This document shows positions 19,649 through 30,969 of a DNA stretch of 64,000 nt, one piece after another (position 1 is the stretch's first letter; each line of letters opens with the position of its first letter). The position numbers were made by a program, and so were the translations under genes. The stretch is from Fragum whitleyi. Lineage: Eukaryota > Mollusca > Bivalvia > Cardiida > Cardiidae. The DNA lies in NCBI GenBank assembly GCA_948146395.1, contig OX411543.1:73867558-73931557 (forward strand), written 5' to 3'. Under the pieces are notes generated by a model that saw only the letters and a program-made list of their open reading frames with translations, searched no databases and was not told the DNA's origin.

Positions 19649-22600
19649 GTAAGTTTGTTTGCATTGTGGTCAACGTTGTTTTTAACAATCTTTTGTTGGT
19701 TACACAGGCAGAAAAAAATATCGAATATACGATGTTCGATTTTCATCAGTATTTACCTTATACACATACAATACGTACTTAGTATTTTGTATGATTAACA
19801 ATATCTAACGAGGTTGGGAGAATTGGTTATTGTCGAGGCTCTGCCTAGACAATTATCAATTATCTCAACCGAGTTAGATTTTTTTCATACAATACACTTT
19901 GTACGTATTATATTTATTTTATAACATCTATTTGTCTTGTTTTCGTCGATATTTCTAACTGAAATGCAAGTTTCTAAAAATAACAACAGTATATCATTGT
20001 TCTAAAAATATCCATGTGATATCATAAAAAATATCATATGGGATGTTATCACACTTATATTTGTATAGTTTAAAGATAAAATACATCTGTCACTAAATAT
20101 GAGTCGGACGTATCAAAATGAAGTTTTGTGTATCAATAATTTGTTTACGCCTTTTTGAGTGAAACTGACGACTAAGTAACATTGTCAATACTTCGGATAC
20201 AACATTGCTCTGTTGATCAAAGAAAATGCATTGTATTGTCTGAATGTCGATTTTACCTATGTCTATTCAATAAGCAAATGTCAGTTGGGACAAGAAAACC
20301 AATCTAACTACTAAACGATAGTTCAAACTGATATATTTTTAGGAAGAATTAACTAAATAAATGTGACCCGTCACGAGAAATGAACCATGTGGTATGGGAA
20401 GTGTGGAAAGTGTCGACCCCAGGCAGACTGCGCGGATAGCGTAGACTGACTACGATCGAAAAATTTAGCACTATTGTTTATTTTCTGAATCTAGAATGAT
20501 CAATCTACCTTGCTGTGAAAGAATTTTTGAAATGTGACCACTTGTTGACCTATTCTGCACCGAATCTCTTTTTCAAATACTTATTTAAGAAAGTTACAAT
20601 ATGGTCCCTTTTCGCGTGAGGGGTAACAAATATTTGTTTCTTCAGAGAAAGGTCACTATGAATATAAGGGCTGTTACCTTGATTGTCAGAATATTAGTCC
20701 GTGTCCCAGGAGAGTTTTGGATCAGGGGACTCTTTTTGACAACTTTATGACAGCAGAGATATGTGCAAATCACTGTAAGGAATTTGGTCTTATCTACTTC
20801 GGAACACAGGTAAAAACCGTAGAATTTCCATAAGGTTTTCTTCTACGTATTTGTACACTGACGCGAACCTCTTAGCGGCCATCTCAAATCCGATTTCATT
20901 ACAAAAAAATATTGGTTCTGCAAAATAAGCCGTGTAATATTGCGTATTCTGAGAGAAGAATTGAAAAGAAGTTCACTTTTTGGTGTCTTCTTAACAAAGA
21001 CAATTACCTTTATTTCAAAAGTCGTGCATTATAGAGGAAATTCAAAAAATAATTTTCAGTGTTTTCCGCAATTGCTAAATAACTGACGGACTTTGATAAC
21101 TTTTCCGTACCAGGCATCAAAGCGTTGAAGAAAATGATATATCTGTTATGATTGATTTTATTCTCACACAATCATAAATATGTAATACGTTATTACCTTT
21201 TTGTATGAAAATATCTAACAAGGTTGGGAGAATTGATAATTGCCGAGGCTCAGCCGAGTTAGATTTTTTTTTCATACAATACACTAAGTACATATTAAAT
21301 TTATCTTATAACTTCTTTTTTTCTTCTTTTCGTTGATGTTTCTCACTGAAAGTCAAGTTTCTAAAAATAACCGCATTATATAACAGTTCTAAAAATAACT
21401 ATGTGATATTATAAAAAATATCATACGGGATGTAATCACACAGATATTTTCAATAGTTATTTGATAAATGCTATTTTTGTAATTTTTGGTACCCTGAAAT
21501 TTTGGCAAAAATCACTTTGTTGGCCAAGGTTAATAAAAGTTTCTTCGCGAATTAATTCATTCCCTATCATAGTTTGACTATAGCCCGTTTCAGACACAAG
21601 TAAACATAGTAATTATAACTAAAACCAAGTGGTCGTTTAGATGTTCGATTCAGTGTTAGCCTAAATATGATGATTCTTTCTCTCAAAAATGAAAACTAGG
21701 TAATTTGAATAAACTTATGAAATTGAACAATCCTAGATCTACGCTATTTAGTAGCCCAATCACAGGTTTCGATGGGGGGAGGGGGACCTAAACCATGTCT
21801 CTAAAACTTGTTCAAGCTGAAGTTACGACGTTTGAGTCGCCCATCTACGAAAATGCTTGAAACAAAATGGCGGAAAAGGCGGTCTTCTACAGTCATCTCA
21901 TTATAATTCAGTGGCGTATCCAGAGTTTCTATAAAGGAGGTTCGAACATTTAGATAGGGGTTCTTTTCCTTAGTCTCGCACAATTTGAACCCTTATTCTG
22001 CTGAATTTAAATACTTTTTACACACACTGTATATCATTCTTTTCTTTTACATAGCAACAAGACTGCTTCGCGATTTCAACACAAAAATCAAGTAGAGGGA
22101 AGATAGTTCATGCTTAGACCCGACTGCATAACTGTGCGGACAGATCTTAGTCTATACTGTCTTCCAAAGCTTTGTTTCCAAAGGGAATAATTCGTGAACA
22201 ACAGGAGAAGGGTTAATTCAAATTATTAATGATACAGTCAATCTTGCACGCGCGACCACGTCTCTTAAGCGACCACTTTTATTAAGCGACCGTTTCCAAA
22301 ATCCCCTTCTTTAAGTCGAAATATCTGAAAAAAGTAGATGTCATTTGAATATAATTTTTGTAAATGAATCCTATGTTGTTACAACTCACCAGAATCGTCT
22401 GGATGAGACGATTCTATTGAGTTTTAACATCATAGGATTATTGGGAATTTCGGAATAATATACATATTCAGTGAATTGAAATTGTAAACAAAACTGCATT
22501 AAGCGACCATTTTATTCAAGGACCACTTTTTGGTGGCCCCATTCGTTGTCGCTTATTACAAGTTTTATTGTAATTAATTAATTGACCTTCAGATGAGGGG

Positions 22601-24004
22601 GGTTCGTTCTATCCCGTCTGGATCCGACGCTGTAATAGGCTGCTTTGATTTGTAAACAACGCAAACATTTGATTTACAGCAGCGATCTTATAACTAGCAT
22701 CGCGATATATATAATATTTATCATGTTCTTCACTTCGATTTTAAGATGGTATATATAAAATACGTACTTAGTGTGTTAAAAAAAATATCTGACGAGGTTG
22801 GGAAAATTGAAAATTGTCGAGGCTCTGCAGATACAATTATCAAATACACTAAGTACGTATTATGTTTATCTTATAACCTCTGTTTGTCTTGTTTTTATCG
22901 ATGTTTCCAACAGAAATGGAAGTTTCATAAAGAAACCGCATTATATCTTTGTTCTAAAAATAACTATGTGATATCATAAAAAATATCATACGGGATGTTA
23001 TCATACGGATAATGGTATAGTTAAAAGATAGATAATGGACCGTTAATGTCCGTCTGTCCATTGTAATTACCAATACTTACATTTTGACATAAATGATAAT
23101 CGTTTATTCTAGTTTAGATCGATAAATATTTCATGTAGTGATTAACAAAACGAGTAAAAATATAAATTTTGTAGTTCGTGAAATGAAACTTTAATCGATC
23201 TTACTCGAACAACAAACGAAACAACTTTTTTTTCTGTTTCCTTATGCAAAATTGAAACGTAACGTGAAGGTTTCAGGAAAAAAATCTTAATGTGCGTCAT
23301 TTTGCACGTGATTACTTGGCAACGACATCATGGCGTAATAAAAATTTGTTAATTTGGCCTCGCTTAGATAACGCCAGATAGACCGATTTGAACGTAAGCA
23401 GGGAATAAAGAAGAAATTGAATGAGTGGTCACGAAATGCCGAATTTATTAAACGAGTCATCTATAAAGAGATATCTGTTTAAGATGACGAGTTTAATTAA
23501 TTTTGTATTTCATGAGCACACATTTTATATTCTCTTTGTAATATAATGTTTATAATGTTTGTGAAATACCGTTGAAATTCTTGAAATTCAACATTTCAAT
23601 TTACGCGAAACTTACAACGCCGTTTAAAACTGACGTCACTATATACATTTTGACGTCATTTTCGCGGTCACAAAATAGCGTTGCCATTTCTCCCTGTGCT
23701 CATTTGCATAGTTATTCCACTAGTGTAATAACACTCGTGTAATATAAAAAAATATTCAACGGGGTTATTTCACTCCTGCGACGTAGGTCATATTATAGAA
23801 TACCGTTATTCCTGGATAAACCATAAGTATTAAAGATATGTCAATTTTTTCCCATTTCAGAACCATATGAGATGTGCGTGCGGTGACAACTTTGACATAG
23901 ATGGTCCAGCCAATAACTGCGACAATGAATGTTATGGAAACTCTAGTCAGATGTGCGGAGGATATTCCGCTAACAGTGTTTATGGATTTGTATTTGAGTG
24001 TTAA
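19363..24004 (+). CDS. Secreted PAN/apple-like plus WSC-domain protein (three exons)
   Basis: Joined exons 19,363-19,648, 20,646-20,809 and 23,861-24,004 give 197 residues with matching phases (1, then 0) and GT-AG introns. Residues 1-19 (MRLKLALLIVALNMAKMDC) are a signal peptide. Residues 20-95 form a Cys-rich, PAN/apple-like region (CLALCKEDCWSVFY, KECHGC). Residues 99-197 form a WSC domain: YKGCYLDC, MTAEICANHC, YFGTQ, then CACGDN, CDNEC, SQMCGG, SVYGF. WSC domains are extracellular and thought to bind carbohydrate; PAN regions bind protein or sugar. The product is likely a small secreted lectin-like or matrix protein with no transmembrane segment. Introns are filled with families A, B and D. 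AATAAA at 24,316-24,321 is a possible poly(A) signal. Confidence 0.75.
19768..20080. mobile_element. Family A element, copy 1 (intron 1 of PAN/WSC gene)
   Basis: Begins at ATACGTACTTAGTATTTTGT, contains the imperfect hairpin ATCTAACGAGGTTGGGAGAA / TCTCAACCGAGTTAGAT around TGTCGAGGCTCTGCC, then ATTTATTTTATAAC, GAAATGCAAGTTTCTAAAAA, TATCATATGGGATGTTATCA and ends GTATAGTTTAAAGATAAA. Six copies with this order exist in the window. It has no coding capacity. Confidence 0.8.
20362..20627. mobile_element. Family D MITE, copy 1 (intron 1 of PAN/WSC gene)
   Basis: Left end TGTGACCCGTCACGAGAAA, right end GGTCCCTTTTCGCGTGAG ending GGTAACA, roughly inverted. The body matches D copies at 30,970 and 57,852 (GTCGACCC, TTTCTGAATCTAGAATGATC, CAATCTACCTT). 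Its right end is only 18 bp from exon 2, so it abuts the polypyrimidine tract. Confidence 0.75.
20646..20809 (+). CDS. PAN/WSC gene, exon 2 (first half of WSC domain)
   Basis: The acceptor is TTTGTTTCTTCAG; AG completes the split codon from exon 1 (A+AG, Lys). It encodes KGHYEYKGCYLDCQNIS through MTAEICANHCKEFGLIYFG and ends in Gln at phase 0 before GTAAAA. The Y-x-G-C-Y-x-D start and the T-x-E-x-C-x3-C motif are WSC hallmarks. Confidence 0.8.
21181..21470. mobile_element. Family A element, copy 2 (intron 2)
   Basis: Same order as copy 1, but about 25 bp of the right hairpin arm is missing (GCCGAGGCTCAGCCGAGTTAG). It ends near TTCAATAGTTATTTGATAAA. Confidence 0.75.
22130..22740. other. Intron 2 interior with repeated AAGCGACCA motif
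   Basis: TTAAGCGACCACTTTTATT (22,266) and TTAAGCGACCATTTTATTC (22,500) are direct near-copies around an imperfect hairpin (AATCGTCTGGATGAGACGATT, centred 22,405, with ATGTTGTTACAACTC / GAGTTTTAACATCAT outside it). This looks like another small element. No exon is seen between 20,810 and 23,860. Confidence 0.4.
22745..23030. mobile_element. Family A element, copy 3 (intron 2)
   Basis: Starts ATGGTATATATAAAATACGT and follows the family order (GACGAGGTTGGGAAAATTG, TACGTATTATGTTTATCTT, ATCATACGGGATGTTATCAT) to about ATGGTATAGTTAAAAGATA. It is slightly shortened in the right hairpin arm. Confidence 0.8.
23410..23796 (+). mobile_element. Family B element, copy in intron 2 near exon 3
   Basis: From AAATTGAATGAGTGGTCACG to CACTCCTGCGACGTAGGTCA, same orientation as 18,810-19,286. 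It contains ACTGACGTCACTAT, TTTGACGTCATTTTCG and CTCATTTGCATAGTTATTCC. The right end is about 65 bp upstream of exon 3. Confidence 0.8.
23861..24004 (+). CDS. PAN/WSC gene, exon 3 (second half of WSC domain and stop)
   Basis: The acceptor CCCATTTCAG gives phase 0 and the frame NHMRCACGDNFDIDG, then CDNECYGNSSQMCGG, SVYGFVFEC and TAA (24,002-24,004). Cysteine spacing matches the WSC C-terminal half. Part of the exon, 23,930 to about 24,012, is repeated once just downstream (see the next entry). Confidence 0.8.
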   Translation, partial: NHMRCACGDNFDIDGPANNCDNECYGNSSQMCGGYSANSVYGFVFEC

Positions 24005-24062
24005 TCAACGTTTGTTATGGAAACTCTAGTCAGATGTGCGGGTTGAATTCTTCTAACAGTTG
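23930..24062 (+). repeat. Partial tandem duplication at the end of exon 3
   Basis: TGTTATGGAAACTCTAGTCA at about 23,931 recurs at about 24,014, followed by GATGTGCGG and, after a diverged stretch, TCTAACAGTT. The second copy falls after the stop codon and is non-coding. The decayed paralogue at 62-165 already has the same arrangement, so the duplication predates that gene copying. Confidence 0.75.
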
Positions 24063-24470
24063 ATCATCACTGAATAAGCTATTTTAAGTTTTATCTGAGA
24101 TATCGTATGCTTCTGAACGAATCATGACACATACATGTAGAGCATACTTGGTTTTCATTGTGAAAGAATGAACTGTTACTAAATGTGGTTTGTTTGATGA
24201 AGATCATAGATTTTATGAAAAGTCCAACATGACTTGCGAAAGATCTGCTAAAAAGCTTTGTCAGTTTAAAATATTTAAATTGTGTGTAGATTAAATCGTG
24301 CACCGGATTGAAATTAATAAATACACTGTATTAACCCTTTTATTATTTTTTCTCTGTTTATAATCGTCCATATCGATAGACGTAACTAAGATTTTGAAAT
24401 TTATAAGCTCTCAGAAGACCACAAACATACAATATACGTATATAGGATAACGGAGATATGTGGACTGTGG
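24005..24470 (+). other. 3' flank of the PAN/WSC gene
   Basis: Contains the diverged exon duplication and AATAAA at 24,316-24,321, the best candidate poly(A) signal. No further exon was recognised. Confidence 0.4.
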
Positions 24471-24474
24471 CAGA

Positions 24475-24756
24475 AGCGTGTGTGTGTATTTCTGTTTACT
24501 TATCGTCGCCACCGAAGCAAATGCCCATATGAGCGACGCCCCCAGAAGACGGTTAGTTGTTACGGGGAATACTGCTGAGATCCGCCATGGTTCTTTAACG
24601 TGCTCGATGTAAAGCACCGTCTCACGGGACATCGGTTTAACGTCTCATCCGAAAGAAAATTAGTTTTGTTAGTATGCCAGCCCGGGTTTGAACCCACGCC
24701 GTCGAACTTCAATGGTTTAGAAGTCCGGTGCTCAACCAACTGAGCTAATCGGGCTG
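24475..24756 (-). mobile_element. tRNA-derived SINE with conserved core (minus strand)
   Basis: Read on the minus strand from 24,756: a tRNA-like head with A box TAGCTCAGTTGGTTGAGC and B box GGTTCAAACCC, then the segment TCGGATGAGACGTTAAACCG, GTCCCGTGAGACGGTG and CACGTTAAAGAACCATGGCG, then GCATTTGCTTCGGTGGCGAC. The GACGTTAAAC/CACGTTAAAGAACC block is a core I recognise from SINEs of marine invertebrates. The head's acceptor stem does not pair well, so it is not a functional tRNA gene. Confidence 0.75.
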
Positions 24757-25202
24757 ACGTGGCAGAAGCTTCCGACAGCTCCCCTTTTCTATGATTTGAG
24801 CGTTGTGAATGATCAAATCATCGTAACTACAGTTTCGATGTTATGATCTCTCATCAACAACATTTTCAAAAGAGGATTTATTTCTAATACGAACTTACGT
24901 AATGTGCGAAATGGTAGTTACGCTCATGAAATCAGTAGTCAATCACGTGGAACTTGTAAGATATGTCAAATTTAAGATGTAAAGTGGGTTGGAGGGGTTG
25001 CATCCGCACTCCTAGCAATTTTCTGATCACACTCTAAGTAAATTAAAGCGACAATCTGATACCATTTGTGCCCGTGCCTGACATTTCCAATAATTTGAAA
25101 TGGTCATGATGTGCAATCACCGAGAACCGTAGTCGGCCACATAATATATAGTTACCTGATTGTCTACAGATACTTGGAGACCTTTTCTATGTACTAAGGG
25201 CA

Positions 25203-25263
25203 TAGCAAAGACTCTGGTCAGACTGTGCGGATGCACAGGCTGGTCGGAGTCTTTGCTTTGCAC
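25203..25263. repeat. Hairpin repeat GCAAAGACTC ... GAGTCTTTGC
   Basis: AGCAAAGACTCTGGTCAGAC and GGCTGGTCGGAGTCTTTGCT pair around TGTGCGGATGCACA. A second, half copy occurs at 38,908-38,947, and diverged relatives (CAGTCTGATCTTAG cores) at about 22,115, 33,735, 42,780 and 56,850. This is a dispersed small palindromic repeat. Confidence 0.6.
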
Positions 25264-25499
25264 AAATGTGAAATTGTTGGTTTTCTCACGCACAGGCTCA
25301 TCTAACCTATTTAAGCTTCAGCTTGTACAGCCTTACTAATCTTATTTCGAAATTTAATTTACAAAATGTGGCGACTTTTGAATATGATCAAATACATACT
25401 GATATCTTAATTGACTCATGAAAAACGAAGTTGCAAAATTAAATGGCCAATACAAATGTTCTTTTGTTGTTAGAAAAAAAAGTGAAATAGAGAATGGGG

Positions 25500-25545
25500 G
25501 GGGGGTGTTTGTTTTTTGTTTTGTTTTGTTTTTTTTTTTCCTTGA
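25500..25545. repeat. Low-complexity G/T run
   Basis: A poly-G run followed by (GTTTT)-type sequence and poly-T. No coding meaning. Confidence 0.9.
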
Positions 25546-25918
25546 CAAGGGCCGTGCAGACAGAATTTGGTAAATTTGAATTTTCAAACATCTTAGGATG
25601 TTTAATGACTGTTTTTGTTCATTTGACGTAATTTTGGCAGGAATCAGCAGACGGTTTCAATGTGTTTTAACAAGCCAGTATACATTAGGCCCTAAAAGTG
25701 TCAGAAAAAAATAAATTGAATATTTGATTGAGAGTCTGCGATTTTTGAAAACGACCCTCTGGCTACGTGAACGCCCTCAGTTTGGTAGCATCTTCTTCAA
25801 ATCACATCAAACTTTAAGACTTTAATTCCAAATGGTCAGGCCGTGATTTGCAATATATTCCATAGAATTTCTGAGTGTACTTTTACATATATCAGAAGTT
25901 TTATTAGATTGATACTTT

Positions 25919-26140
25919 TAAGCTCACCTGTGCACAACGTGCTCAAGGTGAGCTATTGTGATCCGCCCGATGTCCGGCGTCCGTCTGTCTGTTAAAATCT
26001 TATAAAAAAAATCTTCTCCTCTGAAACTACCAACAGATTTTGACCAAATTTCTCAGATATGTCCTTTTGGTCATGTTTTTTTCAAAGTACTTCAGATATA
26101 GATTTTGAATCGGGGTCAAAATAGGGTCAAAGAGGGATTT
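25919..26140. repeat. Repeat fragment with terminal hairpin AGCTCACCT...AGGTGAGCT
   Basis: AGCTCACCTGTGCAC and GTGCTCAAGGTGAGCT form an imperfect 15-bp stem at 25,921-25,954, followed by ATTGTGATCCGCCCGATG and CGTCCGTCTGTCTG. This head (hairpin, then a TCCGTCTG stretch) resembles the left ends of the other tandem-body elements in the window. The right end is not clear. Confidence 0.5.
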
Positions 26141-26272
26141 TTGCTTTCAAGAAACATGTCCTATTGTGGAATTTACGATCAAACTTTGAACACATATAGA
26201 CTAGTCTTAAATTTTGCGGTTTTGACTGAGCAAGTTGAATATTTTCTCAGATCTCATTTTAGATCTGACATA

Positions 26273-27176
26273 TATACTGAGCGACTTTAAAAACGCAACA
26301 TAGTAAATTTGAAATTTGAGTATAGAAAAGTAGATTTGGTTAAACTAAATTTAGCTGAAATCATAAAAACCAGATCCTCTGTTGAATCGACTTAATCTTG
26401 ATTTGTGGCGGGTAGTCAACGATAGACATTTCAAAAACCGTTAAAAGAAGCGAAATCAACTCACTCGCTTTGCAAAGAATGTACTCTTAATTGAGTAAGT
26501 CAAAAGGGAAAGTGTTCCTTGGAATCGGAACGTCGTTAACCTTGATCAGACTAAAAATTATTGATTAAATCGTTCAATATTTTAACATCTGCATAGTAGG
26601 ACCTTGCCAAAAAGGCGTTTCAGAAGACTTAACTTGTTAAAATGACGTTAGTGTCATGCCGTATTAACGCTTAAAATGGCATCTAAATTCTAAACGAGTT
26701 GTCTGGTAAGGGGTTAAAAGCGTGAACAGACTTTGTTTGCCAAAACCGCATTCACATGATCAACGTTTGTGGTTCTACGAACGGAATGGAAAAGCATGTA
26801 AGTGACGTCATTTCTGGGCAAAAAGACGACGTTTTGGTGTCGTCTTTGCACCAAACGTGCTTAAACGCAGTATTCATGATTTGTTTGACCTCTTGATTCA
26901 TTCAAACAAACTCTGAAATTTGTTTCGCTTTTGTTTCATTTGAAAAGAAAATATCGTTCAAGCAGTAGGGCTATGGAGAAATTTCAACTTTCGTGGGTAT
27001 GCTTAAAAGTGTCCCCGTATTGGGAATACAAGAGAATGTTTCAGAATAACATTGATGTTGGACTAAGGTAACTTGTTAAATTTACAAATTAAGTGTATTT
27101 CAGTGCGAGTTTATTCTCTGATATTTGCATTTAAGTGACGTTTTTAATAATTGCGTTTTTAAAGTCGCTCAGTATA
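26273..27176. mobile_element. Tc1/mariner-type non-autonomous element, perfect 26-bp TIRs
   Basis: 26,273-26,298 (TATACTGAGCGACTTTAAAA...) is the exact reverse complement of 27,151-27,176. Ends abutting TA dinucleotides and this type of terminus are consistent with the Tc1/mariner superfamily. The 850-bp interior has no transposase-like frame; the only short frame worth noting (26,971-27,066) is 31 codons. Perfect TIRs suggest recent insertion. Confidence 0.75.
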
Positions 27177-28304
27177 TGTTTGACCAATTATTTAGCTTTG
27201 CACATGCAAGTTTTCCAAATACAATGTAGTGAAATAAACAAGATATACCGAAAAGAGTGACTGCACTATCATGTTGTAGATTGATTTTGCTCTACGATAA
27301 TCGTACGATGTATAGATAGTGGTGTTAAAATGTTATATATAACGTCAGAACTGGGCCCGAGGTTATAAACCATTCTCTATTGCATTCTCAGGCTCTATTT
27401 GAGAATTTTACTCAAACGGGGGATTCTCAGAAAAAATGGTGATTATAAAAAATTAGAGACTGAGAACGTTTTCTATTAGAGAACAAAATCGCCGTTTGAG
27501 AACGAAAATTTAAGTCTGGGTAGGGGCATGCTCTAACCATTCTCAAAGTTGATACAAGATGGCCGACACTCACTTTTAATACGATTCAATACTTCAATAA
27601 GTGAGAAAAGGACGAAAAGGATTCGTTTGGGGCTGTTTTTAGATCGAAATCGACGGTTTCCAGTCTAAACAAGGTTAGTAATTTTAAGCGAAGGAAGAAA
27701 ATTCGTAAATCGTTAGATATGCCCAGCGTAACGTTTTTATTTGGCTACATTAATAAGTATTGTCCTATTTCTAATTGATAGAAAGGCTAAATCATTCCCG
27801 AAAAGTTGCTAAATCAACAACTTATCTGTCGATTATTTGCAAAACGTCCGTAAATTATCATAAAAACAAGACGGCCATTAGCTCTAAAACCCGGAAGTTT
27901 TTCTGCGCTCGAAGATTTAAAGGACATGAGTGTTTGTATCTCTTAATTTTAATATAACTACTTGTTGTTTTTATCTTTGATCTTAGTCATTATGTTATCA
28001 TGGTCCGAAACAAGTCTTTCTTTTTGCTCTAAACAGATTATAACGCTCCGGTTATTAGGTTATTAAGGAGGTGGGGTAAGACAGTGGATTTTTGGCAACC
28101 CTTTTCTCAGTGATTATGTATCAATTTGAAAATGAAATATTGATTTCCATGCACAATTATAGTTGTAGTACAGCCTCGATGAAAGAACATGTCTAGTTAA
28201 TGCAATTTACTCTTCAAACTTTGTTGTCCGTCAAAATTCTTTGGCATGTTCATAATGCATGGAGTGTAAGATGAGGGACCCTCATTACATGTACGTATAT
28301 TTAT

Positions 28305-28452
28305 ACTAGTTGGAGACCAATTCTCGCTGACTACCAGTTCTCCCCAACTGCCCAGGTTCACGTTAATAATTTGTTGTAAATGAAAATTGCGTCTTTACTG
28401 TGAAAATGGTCAGTTGGCGAGAACTCGTACGTGGCAAGAATTTGTCTCCAAC
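28305..28452. repeat. Palindromic element, ~148 bp
   Basis: TTGGAGACCAATTCTCGCTG on the left is mirrored by GCAAGAATTTGTCTCCAAC on the right, and CCAGTTCTCCCCAACTG by CAGTTGGCGAGAACT. A second copy of the same palindrome at 36,340-36,945 is split by a SINE. Confidence 0.65.
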
Positions 28453-29380
28453 CTGTAGGGTCCTGGATAAGATCAACTGTTGTTCAACATATCTTGCATG
28501 AAAGAAGATACACCCTGTAGGGTAATGTTTTGAGATAATTCATCTAGAGCTATGCTAGACCAAACAGGCTCCTTGATAAAAGATAGAACTTCATTTTTTA
28601 ATAGTCACGATATCACTTTCACCATATATTTCATGAATGTTCACACATGAGACATTGATGCCATTTTTCTATAACTTTCAGAGATAAAAATTAATTATTT
28701 TAGTATTTTCTTTATTTCAGTTGTGATCTCGGCAAAACAAAGTCTTACAGAACATTACAGAATAGAGGAAACTGCTGGTTGTAAAACTCGACTGAATGGA
28801 TTTAATTGAATACTGCAATTTGGCCAAATTACAGTAAAAGTGTCATTAAACCCTTAATGACTTTGTCAAATGATATGGTTACATCCTCTTACCCTATTAT
28901 GGACCTCTGAAAGTGCAAAATACCCTGACATTTGTATCTCTGTTGTTTTCATGGAAACAGCTATGTATTCAATAGAAGAGGAAAGAGCATGGGAATAATC
29001 TAGATAGCTAGTTTAATTTTGTGTCAGTGTGACTGCTATGATAAATTTGACTGTGTCTCCAGGAAAATTCAGTTGTACCAAGTTCAAGACAGTGCAAGAA
29101 CCAAGGTTGATAGCAGCTTCCAGGAAATAAACTCAGGACCTCTTGATCAAGAGATGCTCAACCATCCAACCATGGACACTTAACCGTTCACATGTCGAAT
29201 TTAATTTTTTCTGCAAATATTCATGAATAGAGACAATTGAATATAAATAGATCCTGAAATTCTCATAATCTTTATTGTCTATGAAAATTAAGTTTTGATC
29301 CAAATGGCAAAAAGGTAACAAATATTGTCATGATGTCTTGTCTGTTTGTTCAACCATACTTTTTTGTTATATCGCCCACC
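28453..29380. other. Non-coding stretch
   Basis: No supported gene. A minus-strand frame at 29,133-29,321 has no recognisable character. Confidence 0.35.
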
Positions 29381-29715
29381 TACGAAGTAGAGGGGTTATA
29401 TTGGTTTCACCATGTCCATCTGTCTGTCAATCCATAGACCTTTTTGGACTTAAGAACCGAGTGACCTAGAATTGTGAAACTTCATACAAATGCTGCTTAT
29501 GACCTAAGGAAGTGCCCTTTCGTTTTTGAGTCACATAGGTCAAAGGTCAAGGTCACAGTCAATTTTCTAACTTAAAAACCAAGTGACCTACAATCAATCA
29601 CAGGCATATAACTTGAATTTTCAATATTTGTTACAAACACATTCTGCACTGAGAGCACTTACATTTTGACAAAGCTGGTGGGGGGTATTAGTCTGCTTTG
29701 CGACAGCTCTAGTTT
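29381..29715. repeat. Repeat with GTCCATCTGTCTG head
   Basis: Starts CGCCCACCTACGAAGTAGAG then GGTTATATTGG and CCATGTCCATCTGTCTGTC, contains GGTCAAAGGTCAAGGTCACA and TAAAAACCAAGTGACCTA (an echo of TAAGAACCGAGTGACCTAGA), and ends near TCTGCTTTGCGACAGCTCTA. The same head-and-body style as other elements here; one internal repetition of about 115 bp is visible. Confidence 0.5.
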
Positions 29716-30596
29716 GAGCTTCTGAGGCTCATCATCACTTTACCCTGAGTAGCCTCATACAAACAAATCAAAGTAACTATAACCTGCTTTGTGGGTTGGC
29801 TTAAATTTGATATGGTAAATAATACCGGAAAAAAGTCTAAACTTTGAAAATGTTCCTAAAAAATTATATGGTCAATTTTAAGCAATTTTAAGAAGTTCTT
29901 TCAAAACATTTAAATTTGCTGAAGATGATAGTTCCAACGCTTGTTACTAAGTTGTTAGAAATGTTATGAATAATTTAAATCTGTGTAGAATTACATTAAA
30001 GGGATAACAGGTGGTGTGGACAAGGATCAGGCTACACATAAGAGCACTGATCCTTGCCTTTACTACCTGTAGGTTGAGCATGGCAAGGTTTAATATAAGG
30101 GGCTACTTTCTGTGTATGGTATACAGTGGAGACTTCAACAACAATATCCCCAGCATCGTGAGAGTCAAATGTCAATATCAAATTCTACAAGAACGGTCCA
30201 TTGATGACCATCAAAAGAAATTAATTTTGATGGTTTAATTTTAAACAGTTGCAACTGCCTATAAATATATTGGCGGTTACAACTGTTTCACAATAATCCG
30301 ACCTTGATCCATGTGCAAATGAAGATTTTCTGCTTGGGATTGTACAACTGGAAACCTAATTTTCTCATGATAATCCTCAGTGAGCTATCAAATTAGCTTA
30401 ACCCCAGATTTGTTCCAACATTTTGCTTACCCACTGTATTCAAGATTTTCTGACTAGATAACCATATTTTTGACATTATTCTGCACAGTCTGGGCTGCAA
30501 TTCCCTACCAATGAACCTTTCATGCATAACATAAAGATGAAAGCTATGGATAAAAGTAACTTTTTCAATATTCACTATGCAAAAATCTAAGTCAAA

Positions 30597-30850
30597 AAAG
30601 GGGCATAACTCTTAGAAAAATGCTTCCAGAGTTATCCCCTCTGATAGTCTGGAAAGCTCTTCTGATTGTAAACACACATGCCAAGTTTCATGAAGATATC
30701 GTCAATAAAAACAGAGATATCACCAAGGTTAAAGTTTGTAACGCCAAGGTGATCATTATACATCAGGTTTTCTCCGAAACCAGCCAAGCTAATAATTAAA
30801 ACAAGAGGCCCAAAGGGGCCTGTATCTCTTTTCGCTTGCTTTCAAATGTT
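30597..30850. repeat. Repeat ending CAAGAGGCCCAAAGGGGCCTG
   Basis: GGGGCATAACTCTTAGAAAA, CATGCCAAGTTTCATGAAG and a palindromic end GAGGCCCAAAGGGGCCT (30,804-30,820). The TACAGGCC terminus at 4,145 (GATACAGGCC) is similar in inverse, so both may belong to one broad element class. Confidence 0.45.
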
Positions 30851-30969
30851 CATCACTGAGAAATCAGTTAGATATGGAAGTTTAGAAGAAAATTTGGGAA
30901 GAGGCCAAAAGCTGGACAGAAAGTGTAGGCTAAATCTTAAATCGAAAGCCACTTTTCAAAATATATATA

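Noticed and set aside
24680..24756. tRNA-like sequence on the minus strand
   Set aside because: A and B boxes are good, but the acceptor and anticodon stems do not pair properly and it is joined to a SINE body; treated as a SINE head.
26971..27066. 31-codon ATG frame starting MEKFQLSWVC
   Set aside because: Too short and isolated; lies inside a transposase-less element.
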